Assembly (NCBI GenBank): GCA_964512285.1
Contig: CAZEJO010000048.1
Span: forward strand, 1-11,455
DNA: 11,455 nucleotides
Direction of reading: 5' to 3'
Source of the DNA: SM23-28-2 sp964512285
Lineage (GTDB): Bacteria > Chloroflexota > Dehalococcoidia > SM23-28-2
The notes below the pieces were generated by a model. It was not told the DNA's origin. It did not search any database and saw only the letters and a program-made list of their open reading frames with translations. The translations under genes were made by a program, and so were the position numbers. Shown here piece after piece: positions 7,345 through 11,455 of this stretch. The stretch's first letter is position 1. Every line of letters begins with the position of its first letter.

Positions 7345-8175
7345 TTAGCCCTGTATCTCCTCGATGCGGAAGCGGAGGCGCCCGGCTGGCACTGAGACCT
7401 CCACCTCCTCGCCGACGGTGTGATTCAGGATCGCCTTGCCAACGGGCGAGGCGATAGAGATCTTGCCTTCGGCCGGGCTAACTTCGCTGGGGCTCACCAG
7501 CACGTAGCGCACCGCTGACCCCGACGCGAGGTCACGCAGGATAACGGTGCTACCCAGGTGAGTCTTAGCTCCCGGAGTGACCTGACCCCCAACCACCTCC
7601 GCATGCCTTAGAATGGTTTCCAGCTGGCGTATGCGCCCCTCCACGTGCGCCTGGTGCTCGCGCGCAGCGTCTAGGGGGGCGTTCTCACGGAAGTCCTTGT
7701 CCATCATCGCCCGCCGCAGCTCCTCCGCGATGTCGGGCCGCTGAGCCTTTAGAGCCTCCAGCTCAACACTAAGGGATGCGTGTCCCTCAGCCGTCAGTTG
7801 AGACGGCGCGGACGGCGTGACCGCACCGCCCTCAGTAATTGCGGAGCTCTTGCGCAAGCGCAGGTGAGTGGCCAGGTTGGTGGGGGTGAAGCTCTCCTTC
7901 TTGGCAAAGGCCAGAAATGAACGGACGACCTCAGCCCGCCGGACGATATCGGCTGTGGCGGTGCCCAGAGATCCAGCATAGAGCGCTACGTCATGGCCAC
8001 GCAGTTCGCCCACAGGGCGATCCGCTCCGTACCAGCGGACGAAGCGGTACACCTCACTCTGACTCCCCTGGCGCACTTCGGGAGCCAGACCAGCCAGAAA
8101 AAGGGCAGCAGCCTGAGACAGGCTCACATCCTCCCGATCACTGTCGGCACCAGCACCTTCTGTTTCGTCAGCCAT
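7345..8175 (-). CDS. GreA-family elongation factor with N-terminal SAM-like domain
   Basis: Gre factors enter the RNA polymerase secondary channel and stimulate cleavage of backtracked RNA. From the ATG at 8175 this protein has 276 residues, against about 158 for ordinary GreA. Residues 127-197 are the GreA coiled coil, with tip DFREN (Asp161, Glu164 matching GreA Asp41/Glu44) followed by AREHQAHVEGRIRQLE. Residues 203-276 are the FKBP-like C-terminal domain (GSTVILRDL, ISIASPVGKAILNHTVGEEVEV). Residues 17-110 are extra: helices including YRFVRWYG, LRGHDVALYAGSL and VVRSFLAFAKK, resembling the core-binding SAM-like domain of XerC/XerD-type recombinases, with no catalytic recombinase domain. 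A Ser/Pro/Ala linker (111-126) joins them. The open frame extends upstream to 8214, but that stretch is the promoter. An additional Gre paralogue elsewhere is likely but unseen. Confidence 0.85.
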   Translation of the reverse strand: MADETEGAGADSDREDVSLSQAAALFLAGLAPEVRQGSQSEVYRFVRWYGADRPVGELRGHDVALYAGSLGTATADIVRRAEVVRSFLAFAKKESFTPTNLATHLRLRKSSAITEGGAVTPSAPSQLTAEGHASLSVELEALKAQRPDIAEELRRAMMDKDFRENAPLDAAREHQAHVEGRIRQLETILRHAEVVGGQVTPGAKTHLGSTVILRDLASGSAVRYVLVSPSEVSPAEGKISIASPVGKAILNHTVGEEVEVSVPAGRLRFRIEEIQG

Positions 8176-8185
8176 CCTACCGCCC

Positions 8186-8214
8186 ATTCTAGGAACACCA
8201 AATAGGAGTGTCAA
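8186..8214 (-). promoter_or_regulatory. Promoter of the GreA-fusion gene
   Basis: On the minus strand a perfect TTGACA (8214-8209) is followed after 17 bases by TAGAAT (8191-8186). Transcription should begin around 8178-8180, only 3-5 bases before the ATG at 8175, so the message would be nearly leaderless. No SD precedes the ATG, which agrees. Confidence 0.75.
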
Positions 8215-8263
8215 TTACCCTGAGGCCCCTGGAGCTTGACACAGCGCTTACAGTCAGAGCACC

Positions 8264-8980
8264 ATGAGCAGGCATGGAACTATGCGTTTGACTCTACTGC
8301 CGACGATTCTATTGCTCCCGTTCCTAATCATCATGGCGGCCTGCAATGGCGGCGACGATGGTCAGGAGGAGACGATTATCATCGAAGACGCCGAGACCGT
8401 CGCACTGCAGATCGGTGATGTGCCCGTGGGCTTTCTCGAGGTCGAGGGCAGTGCCATGCACGTCACCAACAGCGAGAGCTGCGCCGGCGCTCAGGGAGAC
8501 GAGCGAGACGAATGCTTGAGCCGCCTGGAGGAATGGGGCCGCCTCGATGGCTATCAAGTCGAGTATGCAGACAACGATCCCCAGGCCTACTTGACCGGCG
8601 TCTATCGCATCTTCGGCGCCGTCTCCCTCTACCAGGATCGGGAGGGAGCAGCCGAGGCCTTCCGTGTTGGCGCGGACAGGCTGCAAGAGGAGCTAAGGCA
8701 ACTTGAGGATGCAGCCTCCGTGGAAACAACTACTGTCGGCGAAGAATCGCTGGCCTTCGTGACCCTGGACAGCCAAACGATAGGCACGCGCGACGTCCCG
8801 ATAAGTCTGCACGTGGTAGATTTCCGACGGGGAAACGTCCTCGTGCGAGTCGGGGCCACTGCTCCCACAGCCTTGGCCTCAGTGGATGACGCCGTCGAAC
8901 TGGCACAGCGCCTGGACGCGCGCATCCTGCAAGCAGCTGACCAAATCTCGCCGACAGTCGGTCCGACTGCCACCCCCTAA
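8264..8980 (+). CDS. Putative lipoprotein of unknown function
   Basis: I do not recognise a named family. The 238-residue product starts with a hydrophobic signal ending IIMAAC (lipobox, Cys27), so it is predicted to be lipid-anchored outside the cytoplasm. An acidic GGDDGQEE linker follows. The mature part (about 45-225) is a mixed alpha/beta domain with WGRLDGYQVEYAD, a helix DREGAAEAFRVGADRLQEEL and a strand-rich VVDFRRGNVLVRVGA, ending with a short TVGPTATP tail. It has three cysteines besides none obvious as a metal site (two in ESCAG and DECLS). A second ATG at 8282 would give Cys21 of a 232-residue form; neither start has a good SD. TTGACA at 8236-8241 could be a -35, but no good -10 follows. 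The stop overlaps the stop of the convergent anti-sigma gene. The general layout resembles exported sensor-like domains in Actinobacteria and Chloroflexota, a loose impression only. Confidence 0.75.
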   Translation: MSRHGTMRLTLLPTILLLPFLIIMAACNGGDDGQEETIIIEDAETVALQIGDVPVGFLEVEGSAMHVTNSESCAGAQGDERDECLSRLEEWGRLDGYQVEYADNDPQAYLTGVYRIFGAVSLYQDREGAAEAFRVGADRLQEELRQLEDAASVETTTVGEESLAFVTLDSQTIGTRDVPISLHVVDFRRGNVLVRVGATAPTALASVDDAVELAQRLDARILQAADQISPTVGPTATP

Positions 8981-9891
8981 GGGGCAGCGGTCTCTGTGGG
9001 GCTGGGCTCCTCGCCGCCCTCAGGTGTCAACGAAGGTGTAGCTTGCGGTGTCTCCGTGGGGGTTTCCTCCGGCGTCTCGGTTGCAGACGGAATCGCCGTA
9101 GGGCTAGCGGTAGAAGTGGGGCTTTCCTCAGGCGTGGCGGACGGCGTCGCGGTAGGGCTGGGCGATAGTATCTTCTCGACCTTGGCTCGCCCTGCCCCGG
9201 CTATCCTTATTATCTCATCCAGACCCTCAGCCGCCTCGGGCGGCACCTTCTCCTTCACCTCGCTGAGGACCTGTGCCTGATCGGCAAGCAATTCGTCGAT
9301 CTCCGACACGTCCTCCGCCTCCAGCGCCAGATCGGGCTCATCAAGGCTGTCCACCAGTTTGGCCGTCTCCTGCTTCAACTGCTGAATGGCAACCGGCTCA
9401 ACAGCACCGCTATCCGCCCTCGCGCGAATTTCCGCCAGATTGGCCTCAACCTTCGCCACCTGCTGCTGGATATCACTCACCACGGGCTCAGGCGTGCTGA
9501 TCACCGGCACCTTAGCGACACTGACTCCCGACTCTTCAAAGCCACCGCCGCCACTCAGCGCGAGCACGCCCGCCCAGGCTGCGAAGGCCACCAGAGCAGC
9601 GCTGCCCAGAGCCGCTGGGACCCAGCGCCAGAAGGGCCTCGCCGGCCGCGCGGCCAGCCGTGTTTGGCGACGGCGAGCCATAGCAACCAAGAAGCGCTCG
9701 CGGGCCGCCTGCGCGTACAGCGGCGAGGGGTCGACGGTATAGCCATCCTTGAGCCTGCACGCCGTATGCAGCAGAGGCTCCAGCTCGGCCGCCAGATCCG
9801 GATAGAGCGCCACACACTCTTCCACCGTGCTCTGGCCTCTCGCCAGGGCCGCCAGGCACTCCTCCAGCGCTTCCTCAAACCTTCTCTTCAT
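8977..9891 (-). CDS. Membrane anti-sigma factor-like protein (DUF5667-type)
   Basis: Predicted partner of the ECF sigma encoded just upstream, holding it at the membrane until a signal arrives (inferred from gene order and layout). The 304 residues comprise a cytosolic N-terminus (1-88) with FEEALEECLAALARGQ and YPDLAAELEPLL, one membrane helix (about 91-113), an external helical segment (about 137-242, with LDEIIRIAGAGRAKVEKIL resembling DUF5667), and a Pro/Thr/Ser/Glu tail (243-304). The Hx3Cx2C zinc anti-sigma motif is absent. The tail could span or interact with the cell wall. The ATG lies inside the sigma gene: the two overlap by 17 bases (9875-9891), which implies translational coupling. 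Its stop overlaps the stop of the convergent lipoprotein gene at 8977-8980. Confidence 0.8.
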   Translation of the reverse strand: MKRRFEEALEECLAALARGQSTVEECVALYPDLAAELEPLLHTACRLKDGYTVDPSPLYAQAARERFLVAMARRRQTRLAARPARPFWRWVPAALGSAALVAFAAWAGVLALSGGGGFEESGVSVAKVPVISTPEPVVSDIQQQVAKVEANLAEIRARADSGAVEPVAIQQLKQETAKLVDSLDEPDLALEAEDVSEIDELLADQAQVLSEVKEKVPPEAAEGLDEIIRIAGAGRAKVEKILSPSPTATPSATPEESPTSTASPTAIPSATETPEETPTETPQATPSLTPEGGEEPSPTETAAP

Positions 9892-10456
9892 GATCTTCCG
9901 GTTTCTTCTCTACCAGCAGCTCTCTTAGCTTCACGATCGCCTTGTGCTGTATGACCTTTACGTTTCCCCCGCTCTTACCCAGGGCCCGCGCCGTCTCCGC
10001 CACCGACAACCCCGCTCCGAACCGGAGAGCGATCACCTTCCGCTGCGCCTCTGGCAGGTTGCGAGTCGCCTCCATCACCTCGTCCAGGGCCAGGCGGGCC
10101 TCCACCGCCTCCTCTGGCCCCTGCGTGTCCACCGGCAAGCTGGGTGACAGCGGGGAGAGCCTCCCCCTGGCGCCATCCCGCCGTTGATGACTAACGACGG
10201 CGTTGTGAGCGATGCGGAAGAGCCAAGCCGAGAAAGGCACCTGTCGCCACTCGAATCGCTCCAGCGCATCCAGCACGCGGATGAACACCTCTTCGGTCAG
10301 ATCCTCCGCGTCACCCACATTGCCCGTGCGAACCAGCATGTAACGGTAGACGCGCGGGAAGTATTTATTATATAGCTCGGCGATAGCTCCTTCATCGCCG
10401 ACCCTGGCGGCGTCCACCAACGGACGCTCGCCTTGAGCCTCTAGGCCAGGGTACAA
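9875..10456 (-). CDS. ECF-type RNA polymerase sigma factor
   Basis: From a TTG at 10456 the protein has 193 residues, normal for an ECF sigma. Region sigma2 spans about 13-92 (ELYNKYFPRVYRYML, DAEDLTEEVFIRVLDAL, FSAWLFRIAHNAVVSHQRR); sigma4 spans about 128-182 (LPEAQRKVIALRF and helix-turn-helix LSVAETARALGKSGGNVKVI). No sigma3 is present. The frame is open further upstream. An ATG at 10522 would add 22 residues rich in AGG/GGG codons and crossing a hairpin; the TTG has GGGAGGT 8 bases upstream, so it is preferred. The next gene overlaps the end and encodes the likely anti-sigma factor. A candidate autoregulated promoter lies at 10538-10567. Confidence 0.9.
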   Translation of the reverse strand: MYPGLEAQGERPLVDAARVGDEGAIAELYNKYFPRVYRYMLVRTGNVGDAEDLTEEVFIRVLDALERFEWRQVPFSAWLFRIAHNAVVSHQRRDGARGRLSPLSPSLPVDTQGPEEAVEARLALDEVMEATRNLPEAQRKVIALRFGAGLSVAETARALGKSGGNVKVIQHKAIVKLRELLVEKKPEDHEEKV

Positions 10457-10464
10457 GGGCTGGC

Positions 10465-10471
10465 ACCTCCC
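10465..10471 (-). promoter_or_regulatory. SD favouring the TTG start of the sigma gene
   Basis: GGGAGGT on the minus strand ends 8 bases before the TTG at 10456. The alternative ATG at 10522 has only GGCGGTAAT in front. Confidence 0.55.
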
Positions 10472-10478
10472 ATGCCTA

Positions 10479-10491
10479 CCGCCTTCGGCGG
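10479..10491. repeat. Short hairpin, degenerate copy of the one at 10700-10731
   Basis: CCGCC and GGCGG pair around TTC. With its left flank (CCATGCC, 10470-10476) it resembles the hairpin at 10700-10731, which has CCATGCC, CCGCC, TTCA and GGCGG in the same order. In the sigma mRNA it lies just upstream of the SD. Confidence 0.4.
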
Positions 10492-10537
10492 CCAGGCTGG
10501 CTACCCTGCCATCATACCCCATATTACCGCCACTGTG

Positions 10538-10567
10538 TAAAACGCCCCTCGCCACAATAAGGTTAAC
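10538..10567 (-). promoter_or_regulatory. Candidate ECF-type autoregulated promoter of the sigma operon
   Basis: On the minus strand GTTAACCTT (10567-10559) is followed after exactly 14 bases by CGTTTTA (10544-10538). The same two boxes with the same spacing occur at 10836-10865 on the plus strand. An AAC-containing -35 and a CGT-containing -10 are typical of ECF promoters. Transcription would begin near 10531, which rules out sigma starts further upstream. Confidence 0.65.
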
Positions 10568-10666
10568 CTTCCAAGCATTTTCCCGCCGCCCGGAGAGCAG
10601 GAGGATCACCACGATCCAGTTGCCCGCGGGCGGTTGGTTCGTGTCTGGTGAGAGAGCTGTGCACAA

Positions 10667-10686
10667 CCGCACCCTGAAGGGTGCGG
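10667..10686. repeat. Perfect 8-bp hairpin with TGAA loop
   Basis: CCGCACCC (10667-10674) pairs fully with GGGTGCGG (10679-10686) around TGAA. It has no T tract on either side, so it is not a typical terminator. It resembles REP-like extragenic palindromes. Confidence 0.55.
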
Positions 10687-10699
10687 CATCGAAGCCTGA

Positions 10700-10731
10700 C
10701 TCCATGCCCCCGCCTTCAGGCGGGGGTGGAG
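10700..10731. repeat. 13-bp hairpin with TTCA loop
   Basis: CCCCCGCC (10707-10714) pairs with GGCGGGGG (10719-10726) around TTCA. CTCCA (10700-10704) and TGGAG (10727-10731) extend the stem across a two-base TG bulge. Its loop is the reverse complement of the loop at 10675-10678. Hairpins of this look are found as REP-like repeats and near ends of IS200/IS605-type elements, but no transposase is here. Confidence 0.55.
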
Positions 10732-10835
10732 AGCCCACCCACCGACTGTGAACCAGCCACCGGCCACGCTCCCCTGACCGACCGCCTATGAGCCATGTGC
10801 CACCACCACCGCGACCCACTCCCTCAGCAGGGCTA

Positions 10836-10865
10836 GTTAACCTTTGCTGACCCTCAGGCGTTTTA
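10836..10865 (+). promoter_or_regulatory. Candidate ECF-type promoter facing the secreted-protein gene
   Basis: GTTAACCTT (10836-10844), 14 bases, CGTTTTA (10859-10865): identical boxes and spacing to the copy ahead of the sigma operon, while the 14-base spacers differ in sequence. That pattern is expected of a promoter, not of a recent duplication. The predicted leader to the ATG at 11191 is about 320 bases. Confidence 0.6.
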
Positions 10866-10904
10866 ACCAATTGACAGGCATCGCATAATTTATGCCCCAG
10901 ACGC

Positions 10905-10933
10905 TTGACAGAGCAAGGGTGGTTATATAGAGT
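10905..10933 (+). promoter_or_regulatory. Possible sigma70 promoter for the secreted-protein gene
   Basis: A perfect TTGACA (10905-10910) is followed after 17 bases by TAGAGT (10928-10933), 4 of 6 to consensus, in an AT-rich patch. It could give housekeeping expression next to the ECF-type promoter. Confidence 0.4.
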
Positions 10934-11101
10934 CAGGCACTGATGGATTGAGGATGGTGGTGGCAGCGGAGGCGCCGTTGAAAGCCTGACGGAAGGAAAT
11001 CTCAAAGTAAGGCACCGAATGACCGAACCGACAGCGTGGCTCATTTCCCCCTTGGGGGAGCGGAGTCACAGGCAAATCGGCGGGAATAAGAGGAGAGGTA
11101 G

Positions 11102-11145
11102 TAGACCGGTTGCGCTATGCCATACGCGCGAGAGCAACTGGTCTA
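11102..11145 (+). other. Leader hairpin before the secreted-protein gene
   Basis: TAGACCGGTTGC (11102-11113) pairs with GCAACTGGTCTA (11134-11145) over 12 pairs with one G-T. The 20-base loop contains GCG/CGC and TAT/ATA that can extend the pairing. A partly T-rich stretch (TTCTTGTG, later TCTTGTT) follows, so an attenuator or weak terminator is possible. It ends 45 bases before the ATG. Confidence 0.5.
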
Positions 11146-11190
11146 TTCTTGTGTGCTCTTGTTAGCACATTCGTGAAAGTGGGGTGAGCT

Positions 11191-11455
11191 ATGAGTAAGC
11201 TCTACAGCAGCCACAAGCGCCTCATCGGCATAGGGCTGATGAGCGCGTTTGTTATAGCGCTGGCTGCGCTGGGAGCCCTGTTGGGCTTCAGCCAGACGGC
11301 CAGCGCCCAGGGCGGCGGGCTCGTGACGTTGGTGCACGTCGAGCCCAGCGGGATTGACTACACCGGCAACCCGTACTGCCCCGATACCGACTGGAGCGGT
11401 GGCAAGAACAAGCCCATCGTTAACCCCTGGCACGACTGCAACAACATCACCAGCC
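11191..11455 (+). CDS. Secreted protein with signal peptide (3' end beyond window)
   Basis: From the ATG at 11191, 88 codons are open to the window edge. Residues 1-39 form a signal peptide: a basic start (MSKLYSSHKR), a hydrophobic core (about 11-33) and a signal peptidase I site at TASA-Q40. The mature start has LVTLVHVEPSGIDYTGNPYC and two cysteines (63, 83) with many Asn, Asp and Gly residues, compatible with a surface or extracellular domain. I do not recognise a family from this part. GGGGTGA precedes the ATG by about four bases. Divergent from the sigma operon and preceded by a copy of the same ECF-like promoter, so it is a candidate member of that regulon. Confidence 0.75.
   Translation, partial: MSKLYSSHKRLIGIGLMSAFVIALAALGALLGFSQTASAQGGGLVTLVHVEPSGIDYTGNPYCPDTDWSGGKNKPIVNPWHDCNNITS

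Larger units (their letters stand above)
10457..11190. other. Long intergenic region with divergent promoters and hairpins
   Basis: No gene is supported here. The minus-strand frame that continues upstream of the sigma gene reads through palindromes and both promoter motifs with no family resemblance. The region holds two copies of an ECF-like promoter, a sigma70-like promoter, three short hairpins and a larger leader hairpin. Smaller palindromes also occur: AAGGTTAACCTT (10559-10570), GCCCGCGGGC (10622-10631), GGATC/GATCC (10603-10617) and CCCCC-TT-GGGGG (11047-11058). Confidence 0.7.

Noticed and set aside
8236..8265. Promoter for the lipoprotein gene starting with TTGACA
   Set aside because: The -35 is perfect, but the best -10 at 16-18 bases (CACCAT) matches only 3 of 6 and overlaps the first ATG.
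8967..8987. Bidirectional terminator at the convergent stops (CTG...CAG and CCCC-TAA-GGGG)
   Set aside because: The stem is imperfect with a bulge, its loop is the stop codon itself, and no T tract follows on either strand.
10660..10740. End of an IS200/IS605-type insertion sequence
   Set aside because: The hairpins look similar to such ends, but there is no TnpA or TnpB gene and no second end in the window.
10523..11044. Open minus-strand frame extending the sigma factor upstream to 389 residues
   Set aside because: The extension crosses both ECF-like promoter motifs, perfect hairpins and G/P-rich text with no domain, and the normal ECF sigma length is reached from 10456.

Overview
The window is bacterial chromosomal DNA with high GC. 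Evidence for bacteria is two lipoboxes, Shine-Dalgarno (SD) sites and sigma70-type promoters. The gene set (serpin lipoprotein, eukaryotic-type citrate synthase, GreA fused to a recombinase-like domain, ECF sigma paired with an N-terminally 'PDLAAELEPLL'-type anti-sigma protein) fits a member of the Chloroflexota. That assignment is an inference from content, not a proven placement. I see no phage, CRISPR array, tRNA or rRNA gene, and no transposase.

Layout. 1-1511 (-): TldD-type metalloprotease, cut by the left edge. 1600-2937 (-): inhibitory-type serpin with a lipoprotein signal. 3091-5442 (-): two-gene operon, glutamine-dependent NAD synthetase (nadE) followed after 6 bases by a small HAD hydrolase. 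5443-5789: divergent control region with a promoter for each direction and a long hairpin in the leader of the + strand gene. 5790-7103 (+): eukaryotic/mitochondrial-type citrate synthase. 7104-7344: no confident gene, but a coding-like gene remnant on the - strand. 7345-8175 (-): GreA-family factor with an extra N-terminal SAM-like, core-binding domain, apparently read from a nearly leaderless mRNA. 8264-8980 (+): putative lipoprotein of unknown function, ending tail to tail with the next operon. 8977-10456 (-): ECF sigma factor and its overlapping membrane anti-sigma gene. 10457-11190: long intergenic region with promoters and hairpins. 11191-11455 (+): start of a secreted protein, cut by the right edge.

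How the genes work together. The clearest new logic is at the right end. The sequence GTTAACCTT-N14-CGTTTTA occurs twice with identical spacing, once in front of the sigma/anti-sigma operon (-) and once facing the secreted-protein gene (+). This looks like an ECF-type promoter that gives sigma autoregulation and makes the divergent exported protein a candidate target. The other strong oddities are the GreA fusion and the predicted surface-anchored serpin beside a TldD protease. The NAD synthetase and citrate synthase genes are ordinary central metabolism and diverge from one control region.
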